Source of the DNA: Crystallibacter sulfonylureivorans_A
GTDB taxonomy: Bacteria; Actinomycetota; Actinomycetes; Actinomycetales; Micrococcaceae
Length of the DNA: 64,000 nucleotides
Assembly: GCF_047607445.1 (NCBI RefSeq)
Contig: NZ_JBLKRT010000006.1
Span: 1-64,000 of the forward strand
Direction of reading: 5' to 3'
In this document: positions 1 through 7,654 of the stretch, in pieces
How positions within the stretch are numbered: position 1 is the stretch's first letter
Layout: each line of letters begins with the position of its first letter
Notes under the pieces: model-generated
The model's database searches: none
Told to the model about the DNA's origin: nothing
Seen by the model: only the letters and a program-made list of their open reading frames with translations
Position numbers and translations under genes: made by a program

Positions 1-518
1 ATGAAGGTCAGGTGGTCGTCGTCGATCCCCTTGCGCATCTTGATGGTCAACGGCACGTTGCCCTTGCCGGCTTCGCGCGTCGCCGCCTGGACGATCGCGG
101 TGAACAGCTCGGTCTTCCACGGGAGCGCGGAACCGCCGCCGCGGCGGGTGACCTTCGGGACCGGGCAGCCGAAGTTCAGGTCGATATGGTCGGCGCGGTC
201 TTCCTGCACCAGCAGCCGGACGGCAGCACCCACCGTTTTCGGATCCACGCCGTAAAGCTGGACGGAGCGCACGTCCTCGTCGTCGTCGTGGGAGATGATC
301 CGCATCGACTCCCGGTTGCGTTCGACGAGCGCCCGGGAGGTCACCATTTCGGCCACGTAGAGACCGCCACCGTACTCGCGGCAGAGCCGGCGGAACGCCT
401 TGTTGGTAATGCCTGCCATCGGGGCCAGGATCACGGGGGTGTCGACGGTGATCGGGCCGAGTTTGAGCGGCGGAAGCTCCAGCTTGGCGGCCGATTCGGA
501 TGCAGCGGTAAGTGTCAC
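1..518 (-). CDS. dusB: tRNA-dihydrouridine synthase, 5' part (cut by window edge)
   Basis: This is the N-terminal 172 residues of a DusB-type enzyme, which reduces uridines in the tRNA D-loop with FMN and NADPH. The barrel start APMAGITNKAFRRLC (about residues 31-45) and the segment LNFGCPVPKVTRRGGG (about 113-128) are visible. The second segment holds the expected catalytic cysteine near residue 117. The gene runs off the left edge, so the C-terminal RNA-binding half cannot be checked. The GTG start is chosen because an in-frame TGA lies five codons upstream and no other start intervenes. It is probably a housekeeping gene transcribed on its own. Confidence 0.93.
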   Translation of the reverse strand, partial: MTLTAASESAAKLELPPLKLGPITVDTPVILAPMAGITNKAFRRLCREYGGGLYVAEMVTSRALVERNRESMRIISHDDDEDVRSVQLYGVDPKTVGAAVRLLVQEDRADHIDLNFGCPVPKVTRRGGGSALPWKTELFTAIVQAATREAGKGNVPLTIKMRKGIDDDHLTF

Positions 519-633
519 CCGTCTATTCTCTCAAAACCGGGCAAATCCGTGCGCCCTCCAGCTCGCCTGTGGATCGTCCCGCCGCTATTGGGCCTCGCCC
601 GGCCGCCACCAGGGTCCGGGGCGCTTTCACCGT

Positions 634-1302
634 TTAAACGCGCAGGAGGCCGCCGAGGGCACTTTCGGAAAAATGCTCCAGCAAGTCCTGCGGGTTCCGG
701 TACACCTCAAGCGCGCCTGCTTGGGTAAGGATCTGCGCCATCGTTCCGCCGGTCTCAAGGCCGATGCAGGGAATCCCCAGCTCACCTGCCGCTTGGATAT
801 CCCAGACGGCATCGCCCACAAAAACAGTGTCCGCGGCCCGCAATCCAGCCGCGTCAAGGGCGGCTTGCAGGATGTCCGGCGCCGGCTTGCTGTTGTTAGC
901 GTCCGCCGAGCTGGTGGCGGCGGTGATCGACCCGTCGGCGTCGATCACCCGGCGCAGCACGGACAGTTCGGCTTCTTCGGCGGAGGAGGCCAGCACGACG
1001 GCGAGTCCCTCCGCGGCCGCGCGCTCCAGCAATTCCTTGGCTCCGTCAAACCGGCGCAGCGACGGCCAGTAGGTGGAGAACACGGCGCCGTGTGCGGCCT
1101 TGATCTGTTCGTCTCCGGACCGGTCGCGGCCGTCGTCAAGCAACTCCTCGACCAGTCGGCCACCGCCCATCCCGACGCACCGGTGGATGGCGGCCATCGG
1201 AACGTCTACGTCCGCCTGCCGGAAGGCCTGCCACCAAGCCAGCACGTGGAGGTAGTTCGAGTCCACCAGGGTCCCGTCGACGTCGAACAGCACGCCCTTC
1301 AT
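634..1302 (-). CDS. HAD-superfamily hydrolase (phosphatase, subfamily IA)
   Basis: The 222-residue protein has all four HAD motifs. These are FDVDGTLVDS at residues 6-15 with the nucleophilic Asp7 and acid Asp9, a Ser in VLASSAEEAE, the lysine in NNSKPAPDI, and VFVGDAVWD near residue 165. A helical cap lies between motifs I and II, as in phosphoglycolate phosphatase or beta-phosphoglucomutase relatives. The substrate cannot be told from sequence. The gene starts 21 bases after the GNAT stop, so the two are probably co-transcribed. It is expected to be a cytoplasmic Mg-dependent phosphatase, perhaps for metabolite repair. Confidence 0.88.
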   Translation of the reverse strand: MKGVLFDVDGTLVDSNYLHVLAWWQAFRQADVDVPMAAIHRCVGMGGGRLVEELLDDGRDRSGDEQIKAAHGAVFSTYWPSLRRFDGAKELLERAAAEGLAVVLASSAEEAELSVLRRVIDADGSITAATSSADANNSKPAPDILQAALDAAGLRAADTVFVGDAVWDIQAAGELGIPCIGLETGGTMAQILTQAGALEVYRNPQDLLEHFSESALGGLLRV

Positions 1303-1323
1303 GTCCGCTCCTTGCCTCGCGGG

Positions 1324-2232
1324 TCAGTCGCTGACGATGGAGGTTGCCGGGCCCAACTGCCGGGCGACGCCGGAGTCCAGCAGCGGCTGCAGCACGGCCA
1401 GCACGGCGGTCATCGAATCGTCCACCTCCAGCTGCACCGGATATTGGGCCACCAGCATGGCCAGCAAGGCACGCACCGCTGCCTCGGCTTCTTCGGCCGG
1501 CAGGGCGGTGTCGTAGCCCAGCAGCACGTCCGCCGGTGCGTCGGTGCGCTCGTGCGTGTAGCTGATGGCGAAGGCCTGGATGGTGCCGCCTTCAGCTTTC
1601 CGGGCGCTGCGCAGCACAACCGCCCCACCGGCTCCCGCGGACTCGCTGAGCAGCATCTGCTGTGCCCGGCCCACCGTCATGTCCGCGCGGTCCCACACGT
1701 GGACGGAATTGTAGAAGTCCGCCACCGCCCGGGTCAGCTCCACCGATCCGGTAGCCGCCTCCTCCAGTTGCGGGCCGGTGTCGCCGAGGGCCGGCAGCGG
1801 CAGCGCCCCCGGCGACACCTGCACCACGCGCGAGCTCTGGATCTGGGTCAGGCCGGCTGCCCGGGCAAACGCGGCACCGGAGGTGTCCGGCTCCACCTTG
1901 GCCCGGAGCTTCCGCACGCCCGACGGCGCCTGCTCGGCTTCGGCGCGGAGGCGCGCCAGCAGGTCGCTGGCCACTCCGGCGCCGCGGTGATCGCGGGCCA
2001 CTTCTACATAGACCCACAACCGGTCCGGGTGCAGGCTGGTCTCATAGACCGCGCCGGCAGCTACCGCTATCCCCTGGTCCTCCGCCACGATGCACCGCGA
2101 CCAGGGCTGGTCGGCGGAGGGCCGGAGCATGGCACGGAAATGGCCGGCCTGGCCGGTTTCGGGATCGCCCCAGATTTCCAGCAGGGCCAAGTCATCGTCT
2201 TCGCGCCAGTCGCGGTAGGTCAGCTGGGCCAT
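1324..2232 (-). CDS. GNAT family N-acetyltransferase
   Basis: The 302-residue protein starts with a GNAT fold. The acetyl-CoA binding loop VYVEVARDHRGAGVASDLL lies near residues 74-92 and carries the R-x-x-G-x-G/A pattern. The length, about twice a single GNAT domain, and a second alpha/beta-like half suggest a degenerate tandem GNAT, as in mycothiol synthase-type proteins. The sequence does not establish mycothiol synthase itself. The acceptor substrate is unknown. The gene sits directly upstream of the HAD hydrolase on the same strand and about 90 bases downstream of glyS. Confidence 0.82.
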   Translation of the reverse strand: MAQLTYRDWREDDDLALLEIWGDPETGQAGHFRAMLRPSADQPWSRCIVAEDQGIAVAAGAVYETSLHPDRLWVYVEVARDHRGAGVASDLLARLRAEAEQAPSGVRKLRAKVEPDTSGAAFARAAGLTQIQSSRVVQVSPGALPLPALGDTGPQLEEAATGSVELTRAVADFYNSVHVWDRADMTVGRAQQMLLSESAGAGGAVVLRSARKAEGGTIQAFAISYTHERTDAPADVLLGYDTALPAEEAEAAVRALLAMLVAQYPVQLEVDDSMTAVLAVLQPLLDSGVARQLGPATSIVSD

Positions 2233-2318
2233 GATTCTCCTTCAGCGGGTGCGTTCAGCGGGTGCGAGGCCCTGGAACGGGCGGTTCCTGTGACGGTAGC
2301 GGATGCTCGAGGCTCCCG

Positions 2319-3707
2319 TCAGGCGCCGATCAGACGGGCCGCCAAGTAGCTTTCGACCTTGTCCAGCGAGACGCGTTCCTGGGCCATCGAATCGCGTTCC
2401 CGGATGGTCACTGCCTGATCCTCAAGGGTGTCGAAGTCCACCGTGATGCAGAACGGCGTGCCGATCTCGTCCTGGCGGCGGTAACGGCGGCCGATGGCGC
2501 CGGCGTCGTCAAAGTCGATGTTCCAGTTCTTGCGCAGCGCCGCTCCAAGTTCCTTGGCCTTGGGCGAGAGATCCTCGTTACGGGACAGCGGCAGCACCGC
2601 GGCCTTGACCGGGGCCAGCCGCGGATCCAGCCGCAGCACGGTGCGCTTGTCCACCCCGCCCTTGGCGTTCGGTGCCTCGTCCTCGGTGTAGGCGTCCACC
2701 AGGAACGCCATGAAGGACCGGGTCAGGCCTGCGGCCGGCTCGATCACATACGGGGTGTAGCGCTCGTTGGTGGCCTGGTTGAAGTAGCTCAGGTCGGTGC
2801 CGGAGTGCTTGGTATGGGTGGACAGGTCGAAGTCCGTCCGGTTGGCGATGCCTTCCAGTTCGCCCCATTCCGAGCCCTGGAAACCGAAGCGGTATTCGAC
2901 GTCGGTGGTGCCCTTGGAGTAGTGGCTCAGCTTTTCCAGCGGGTGCTCGAAGAGGCGCAGGTTGTCCCGGTTGATGCCCAGGTCCACGTACCACTGCAGC
3001 CGGGCGTCGATCCAGTACTGGTGCCATTCTTCGTCCGTGCCCGGCTCCACGAAGAACTCCATCTCCATCTGCTCGAATTCGCGGGTGCGGAAGATGAAGT
3101 TGCCCGGGGTGATTTCGTTGCGGAAGCTCTTGCCGATCTGGCCGATGCCGAACGGCGGCTTCTTCCGCGACGTGGTCAGCACGTTATTGAAGTTCACGAA
3201 GATGCCCTGCGCGGTCTCCGGGCGAAGGTAGTGCATGCCCTCCTCGTGCGCCACCGGGCCCAGGAAGGTCTTCAGCAGGCCGGAGAATTCCTGCGGTTCG
3301 GTCCACTCGCCCTTGGTGCCGCAGTTGGCGCAGGCGATGTCCTTGAGGCCGTTCTCGGGCGCCCGGCCCTTCTTCTCCTCGTATTCTTCCTCGAGGTGGT
3401 CGGCGCGGTAGCGCTTGTGGCAGTTGAGGCATTCCACCAGCGGGTCGGAAAAGACGTCCACGTGGCCCGAGGCTTCCCAGACCTGGCGCGGCAGGATCAC
3501 CGAGGAGTCCAGCCCCACCACGTCGTCGCGGCCGCGCACCATGGTCTGCCACCACTGGCGCTTGATGTTTTCCTTCAGCTCGACGCCGAGCGGCCCGTAG
3601 TCCCATGCGGAGCGCGATCCACCGTAAATCTCACCAGCCTGGAAAACGAAGCCGCGGCGCTTGGCCAGCGAGATGATCGAATCGAGGACTGATTTGGCTG
3701 CTGCCAT
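2319..3707 (-). CDS. glyS: Glycyl-tRNA synthetase (alpha2 type, class II)
   Basis: The 462-residue enzyme charges tRNA-Gly with glycine in the cytoplasm. The N-terminus has the family hallmark RRGFVFQAGEIYGG followed by WDYGPLGVELKENIK. Class II core segments such as FRNEITPGNFIFRTREFEQMEMEFF and HYSKGTTDVEYRFGF follow, and a C-terminal anticodon-binding domain closes the protein. Length and order fit the single-chain eukaryote/archaea-like GlyRS common in Actinobacteria. The ATG is preceded by a GGAGAA element at suitable spacing. I looked at the 170-base leader for a T-box and saw none. Confidence 0.97.
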   Translation of the reverse strand: MAAAKSVLDSIISLAKRRGFVFQAGEIYGGSRSAWDYGPLGVELKENIKRQWWQTMVRGRDDVVGLDSSVILPRQVWEASGHVDVFSDPLVECLNCHKRYRADHLEEEYEEKKGRAPENGLKDIACANCGTKGEWTEPQEFSGLLKTFLGPVAHEEGMHYLRPETAQGIFVNFNNVLTTSRKKPPFGIGQIGKSFRNEITPGNFIFRTREFEQMEMEFFVEPGTDEEWHQYWIDARLQWYVDLGINRDNLRLFEHPLEKLSHYSKGTTDVEYRFGFQGSEWGELEGIANRTDFDLSTHTKHSGTDLSYFNQATNERYTPYVIEPAAGLTRSFMAFLVDAYTEDEAPNAKGGVDKRTVLRLDPRLAPVKAAVLPLSRNEDLSPKAKELGAALRKNWNIDFDDAGAIGRRYRRQDEIGTPFCITVDFDTLEDQAVTIRERDSMAQERVSLDKVESYLAARLIGA

Positions 3708-3880
3708 GAGGTGGTTCTCCGTATCTCTCCAGGGCCGCTGGGTGCGGTCCGAGGGTTGTTATGGCACAGACCGGCCCGGCGGTTCCGGATGCGGATCGGC
3801 GCATAGCGAAGCTACAACGTTAGCCTACCGAAAACGCTCCCCCGAACCCGAATAAGGCGGCGGCGGCAACCGCGGCTGCG

Positions 3881-4843
3881 TCAGCCGAAGTCACGGCGCC
3901 GCCACGGCAGTGTGCCGAGCACGGCCGCCAGGAGGGTCAGCAGCGTTCCCAGCACCGTCGCCGTCGTAATGATGGTGCCTGGAGCCGGAACGGTGAGATC
4001 CAGCAGGAGCGAGCCCAGGATCTGCCCGGAAATCATGCCCAGGCCGGTTTGCAGGACCCCCAGCGAACGGACCAGCACCGCCGCGAGCGCGATGAAAACG
4101 CAACCGATCGGTCCGCCCAGGTAGTACCACCACTCGGACGGCAGCGGATTGCCGGTGCCGGCGATCGCCACTTTGATGCCCCAGGCCGCCCAGAGCAGCG
4201 CGCCGCCCACCACGAAATTGATCAACGTGGCGGGCCACGGCGACTTGTAGTGCATGGTCTGCACGCCGTTCAGGGCCTGCTGGAAGCTTTGCAGGAAGCC
4301 CGCGGCCAGCGGCAGCATCACCGGCAGCAGCCAGGCGCCGGCCGGGCCGCCGAGCGAGAGCTTGGGCGACACCGCCCAGGCCACGGCCACCACGGTCAGC
4401 ACCGCGCTGATCAGTCGGATCCCCGTTACCGGGCTCCGACCGCCCGGCCCCCAGCCCAGCCGGTCCACCAGCAAACCCGAGACGGTCTGCCCGGTGACGG
4501 CCGCGACCGTGAACAGCGCGATGCCGATCAGCGCCACGGTTTCAGCTTGGCTCAGGACCAGGAATGCACCGCTGCAGCCTGCCAGCAAGTACCAGCGCGG
4601 GAACTTCCGCTCCCGCAGCACCGGAACCACCCGGCGCAGTCCGCGGCGGGCCGTCGGCAGCAGCAGGCACAGCGCTGCCAGCAGGACCAGGCCAATGCTG
4701 AAGCTGACGACGGCGGCTGCCAGCCCGTCGTCGAGCCGGGCGCCGAGGGCACCGTTGATCCTGCCTTGGATCGGCATGCAGACACCAGCAAAAACGGCCA
4801 GGGGCAGGCCAACGGCGAGCGGAAGACGATGGTGGACAGACAC
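3881..4843 (-). CDS. DMT-superfamily transporter, DUF606/YdcZ type (copy 1)
   Basis: The 320-residue protein is almost entirely hydrophobic, with about ten predicted membrane segments arranged as two related halves. Each half begins with a similar pattern, for example GRINGALGARLDDGLAAAVVSFSIG near the start and FLQSFQQALNGVQTMHY at the midpoint. This internal duplication is typical of fused DUF606 proteins, an uncharacterised branch of the drug/metabolite transporters. The substrate is unknown. It lies 27 bases downstream of a close paralogue, so the pair forms a tandem duplication and probably one transcript. Confidence 0.85.
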   Translation of the reverse strand: MSVHHRLPLAVGLPLAVFAGVCMPIQGRINGALGARLDDGLAAAVVSFSIGLVLLAALCLLLPTARRGLRRVVPVLRERKFPRWYLLAGCSGAFLVLSQAETVALIGIALFTVAAVTGQTVSGLLVDRLGWGPGGRSPVTGIRLISAVLTVVAVAWAVSPKLSLGGPAGAWLLPVMLPLAAGFLQSFQQALNGVQTMHYKSPWPATLINFVVGGALLWAAWGIKVAIAGTGNPLPSEWWYYLGGPIGCVFIALAAVLVRSLGVLQTGLGMISGQILGSLLLDLTVPAPGTIITTATVLGTLLTLLAAVLGTLPWRRRDFG

Positions 4844-4870
4844 ACCAACTACCTTATGGCCGTGTCGCTC

Positions 4871-6082
4871 TCAGGGCCGCGGCATCGCCTCGGTGCCGGA
4901 CTGCTCCGCCGCCCCGGCGCCGGGCTGTCCCGCCGTCCCGGTCTCGGACTGCCGTGCCGCCCCAGCGCCGGGCTGTCCCGCCGTCCCGGTGCCGGACTGT
5001 CCCGCCGTCCCGGTGCCGGGCTGCTCCACCGTCCCGGTGCCGGACTGCTCCACCGTCCCGGTGCCGAACTGCTCCGCCGCGCGGTTCCGCAGTCCCGCTG
5101 TCCAGCGCGGCGCCGGCACCGTGGCCAGCAGCAGCGCGGCCATGGCCAGCAGCGTGCCCAGCACGGTGGCGGGAGCCAGCAGGCTTCCGGGCACGGGGAA
5201 CCAGGCGTCCAGGGCAAGCGACCCGAGCAGTTGACCCGCGATCATCCCGATTCCGGCCAAGAGGACGCCGAGCGAACGCACCAGGATGTTGGCAAAGACC
5301 ACGAACACGCAGCCCATGGGGCCGGCCAGGTAGTACCACCATTCCAAGGGCAGCGGATTGCCCGTGCCCGCCACCGCCACCTTCACCAGCCAGGCCATCC
5401 ACAGCGCAGCGCTGCCGGCGGCGAAATTGATCAGCGTAGCCGTCAGCGGTGTGCCGTAATGCACGGTGGCGGTTCCGTTCATCGCCTGTTGGAAGCTGCG
5501 CAGGAAGCCGGCCGCCAACGGCAGCAGCACCAGGAACAGCCAGAGGCCGCCTGCCTCAATGGAGAACTTCGGCGATGCCGCCCAGGCGACTGCCACCAGG
5601 GTCAGCGCCGCGCTGGCGATGCGCCGTGCGGTGATCGCCTTCCGTCCCGCCGGCCCCAGCCCCAGCCGGTCCACCAGCAGGCCGCTGACCGAGGTGCCGG
5701 CTACGGTGGCCACGATGAACAGCGCGATGCCGATCTGCGAGACAGTAAGGCCTTGGGACAACACCATGAAGGCGCCGAGGCACCCGGCCAGCAGGTACCA
5801 GCGCGGGAAACGCCGTTCGCGCAGAGCAGGGGCAACCCGGCGGATTCCGGCCCGACCGGCGGGCAGCACCAGCGACACCACCACCATCACCGCCAGCCCC
5901 ACACTGAAACTGACGACGGCGGCGGCCAGTCCGTCGTCGAGCTCCGCGCCGAGTGCACCGGTGATCCGACCCTGCACAGGGATGGCCAGCCCGGTGCCGA
6001 CCGCCAGCGGCAGGCTCAGGATAAGCGGCAAAGGCGAGTTACTGGACACACTGGACACCCTATGCCGGGCGCGGTCAGGCAT
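4871..6082 (-). CDS. DMT-superfamily transporter, DUF606/YdcZ type (copy 2, repeat tail)
   Basis: This paralogue of the neighbouring transporter shares motifs such as GRITGALGAELDDGLAAAVVSF and WYYLAGPMGCVFV and has the same two-half, roughly ten-segment layout. It differs by a hydrophilic C-terminal tail of eight near-identical octapeptides (core xQ-x-G-T-G-T-x) after the last membrane helix. The start is uncertain. I use the ATG at 6082, and the in-frame GTG codons at 6058 and 6049 are alternatives. An upstream extension to 6265 would run through the oppositely oriented S4 gene and is rejected. The transported compound is unknown. Confidence 0.82.
   Translation of the reverse strand: MPDRARHRVSSVSSNSPLPLILSLPLAVGTGLAIPVQGRITGALGAELDDGLAAAVVSFSVGLAVMVVVSLVLPAGRAGIRRVAPALRERRFPRWYLLAGCLGAFMVLSQGLTVSQIGIALFIVATVAGTSVSGLLVDRLGLGPAGRKAITARRIASAALTLVAVAWAASPKFSIEAGGLWLFLVLLPLAAGFLRSFQQAMNGTATVHYGTPLTATLINFAAGSAALWMAWLVKVAVAGTGNPLPLEWWYYLAGPMGCVFVVFANILVRSLGVLLAGIGMIAGQLLGSLALDAWFPVPGSLLAPATVLGTLLAMAALLLATVPAPRWTAGLRNRAAEQFGTGTVEQSGTGTVEQPGTGTAGQSGTGTAGQPGAGAARQSETGTAGQPGAGAAEQSGTEAMPRP
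4883..5074. repeat. 24-bp coding tandem repeat, 8 units
   Basis: Eight consecutive 24-base units encode the octapeptide tail of the second DUF606 transporter. Units differ by one to three bases. The reading frame is preserved in every copy, and Gln at position 2 is invariant. It looks like a variable-number tandem repeat whose copy number could change by slippage. Confidence 0.9.
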
Positions 6083-6091
6083 GATGGAAGC

Positions 6092-6319
6092 ATGGCTTCC
6101 GACGAAATGTATGACGTGCCGATCCGTGACGAAATGATCCGGCTGGGCCAGCTGCTCAAGCTGGCCAACTTGGCCGAAGACGGGATCCAGGCCAAGGAAT
6201 TCGTCGAGAATGGCCTGGTGAAGGTCAACGGCGAGATCGAGACCCGCCGCGGGCGCCAGCTGCACGAAGGGGACACGGTCAGCTGCAACGGCGAAACGGT
6301 GCGCGTCAGCCGCGCCTGA
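6092..6319 (+). CDS. Small S4-domain RNA-binding protein (YaaA/RqcP-like)
   Basis: The 75-residue protein is a free-standing S4 domain. It carries the pattern IRLGQLLKLANLA, then GLVKVNGEIETRRGRQL and GDTVSCNGETVRV, which form the two-helix RNA-binding loop and strand end of the family. Such proteins (YaaA, YlmH/RqcP relatives) bind rRNA or stalled large subunits; which one this is cannot be decided here. The ATG is preceded by GGAAG. Six-base arms GGAAGC and GCTTCC flank the start codon exactly, so the start lies in a potential three-base loop. The gene is divergent from, and nearly overlaps, the transporter start. Confidence 0.85.
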   Translation: MASDEMYDVPIRDEMIRLGQLLKLANLAEDGIQAKEFVENGLVKVNGEIETRRGRQLHEGDTVSCNGETVRVSRA

Positions 6320-6352
6320 CCGACTTCCGCGGCCACGACGGCGGTGGGGCCC

Positions 6353-6830
6353 CCGGTGGTCGACAGGTCTCTACTCGGCGCTGGCGCGCCTCCGTCGACC
6401 ACCGAACCGACTTCCCGGCGGTCGACCAAGAGAGCGCTAGCGAACGCGTGGAGACCCCGGTGGCCGGCAGGACCCCACTTGGCTCCAGCAAAGATCGGGA
6501 GCTGGACGCCAGTCACCATCCGTTCGCTCCCACGTATTAGCGGCCGCTCGTGACGTTTCCGCTAGTCAGCGGGATTTAAACGTTCTGAAACACGGGAAGT
6601 TAGCCCTATACGTGGGAGCGAATTCGCGGGCCCATCAGTCTGACCTCAGTGCGGCCCTGACGCCTCCATGGACTCCGGTGGTCGGCCGGTCTCTACTCGG
6701 CGCTGACGCGCCTCCATCGACCACCGAACGACTCCCCGTTGGTCGACCAAGAGAGCGCCAGCGAACGCGCGGAGACCCCGGTGGCCGACCCGGTCTCTAC
6801 TCGGCGCTGGCGCCTCCAACGACCACCGGG
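6353..6830. repeat. Cluster of REP-like intergenic palindromic repeats
   Basis: The 530-base gap between the S4 gene and the next gene holds no convincing ORF. It contains two direct copies of a block of about 113 bases (about 6353-6466 and 6675-6788) plus a partial third (about 6791-6829). Each block consists of two inverted units of roughly 40 bases with the pattern GGTCTC..CG..GCGCT.GCGC...GGTCGACCACC. The same unit occurs again near 57.3 kb. I recall similar units as widespread intergenic repeats in Micrococcales, which I cannot verify here. Confidence 0.8.
6523..6622. repeat. 15-bp perfect inverted repeat, 70-bp loop
   Basis: TTCGCTCCCACGTAT at 6523-6537 is exactly complementary to ATACGTGGGAGCGAA at 6608-6622. 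It lies between the two large repeat blocks and is unrelated to them in sequence. The intervening 70 bases are relatively AT-rich and non-coding. It could be a separate palindromic element or the remnant of a small mobile sequence. Confidence 0.75.
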
Positions 6831-6849
6831 ATCAGCCACCGGGTGAGTG

Positions 6850-7500
6850 TTACTGGGCGTTCAGCACCTTGTAGGTCAGGAATTCCTTCACGTGCGAGAG
6901 TTCCTGGGCATTGATGCCATGGCCGATCCCGGCGTAAAGCACCTTGGTCAGCTCCACGTGCTCGTTCGCCCACTCATGCGTGAACTCGATCTTGTCAGCG
7001 GTGATGACCGGGTCCTCTTGGTCACGGCCCCAGAAGACCGGCGGCTTGATGGCCTTCACGGCATCATCGCGGAAGAACTCGTTGCCGTCGGCGGGAACGG
7101 CGAACCCGGAGAGCCCGACGACGGCGGCGATTTCCTCCGGCCGGTGTCGCAGCACCGACGTGGCCACGGCCATGCCCATCGAGAAGCCCAGCACCGAAAC
7201 GCTGCTGTGCTGGCCCTTGACGCTGTCCAGCCAGGCCACCACGTCACCGACGGCCTTCGTCACCTTGTCCACCGAGAACTCCGGTTCGTGCATCAGCGGG
7301 AACCAGGTGAAGCCCGGACCCATCGCCACCGGCGCGCGGACGGCCGCCACGGTGAATTCCTCCGGCAGTCCGGGCACCAAGCCCATCAGGTCCTGCTCGT
7401 GGGATCCGTAGCCGTGGAAGAGCACCAGCAGCGGCGTGCCCGCCCGTTCCTGCTCGGGCTTGGACCAGGCAACCACGGGCTGATAAGTAGTTTCAGTCAT
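6850..7500 (-). CDS. Alpha/beta hydrolase (phospholipase/carboxylesterase family)
   Basis: This 216-residue cytoplasmic esterase has HGYGSHEQDL near residue 29 (oxyanion region) and the nucleophile elbow LGFSMGM near residue 105. An acidic residue in the WGRDQEDPVI region and a histidine in YAGIGHGI complete a likely triad. Length and order match the YpfH/acyl-protein thioesterase-like family, although the elbow reads GFSMG rather than the more usual GFSQG. I prefer the ATG at 7500, preceded by GGACGG, over one three codons upstream that lacks a ribosome site. The natural ester is unknown. Confidence 0.85.
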   Translation of the reverse strand: MTETTYQPVVAWSKPEQERAGTPLLVLFHGYGSHEQDLMGLVPGLPEEFTVAAVRAPVAMGPGFTWFPLMHEPEFSVDKVTKAVGDVVAWLDSVKGQHSSVSVLGFSMGMAVATSVLRHRPEEIAAVVGLSGFAVPADGNEFFRDDAVKAIKPPVFWGRDQEDPVITADKIEFTHEWANEHVELTKVLYAGIGHGINAQELSHVKEFLTYKVLNAQ

Positions 7501-7654
7501 GCCGTCCATGATCGCACAGAAACGGCTTTACTTGAAAGTTTGAGTTTCGGTTGGCCACCTGTTGACGGACCGCCGTCGTCCACCGAACCTGCCGCCACCA
7601 AGCGAGCCGGCCGTCGGCCAGGGACTGGCCGTCGCCCCCGCGGAAGCCCGGAGC

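Noticed and set aside
400..2349. Very long open frame on the plus strand across the dusB, HAD and GNAT region
   Set aside because: It is antisense to genes with clear protein motifs, and its product is low-complexity Arg/Gly/His text typical of shadow frames in high-GC DNA. The same applies to plus-strand frames at 4049-6091, 11513-13153 and 15246-16964.
3708..3880. T-box leader for glyS
   Set aside because: I looked for the conserved T-box sequence and a terminator-antiterminator pair and found neither.
7549..7600. Further copy of the GGTCGACC repeat family
   Set aside because: Only short fragments such as GTCCACCGAACC match. The similarity is too weak to call.
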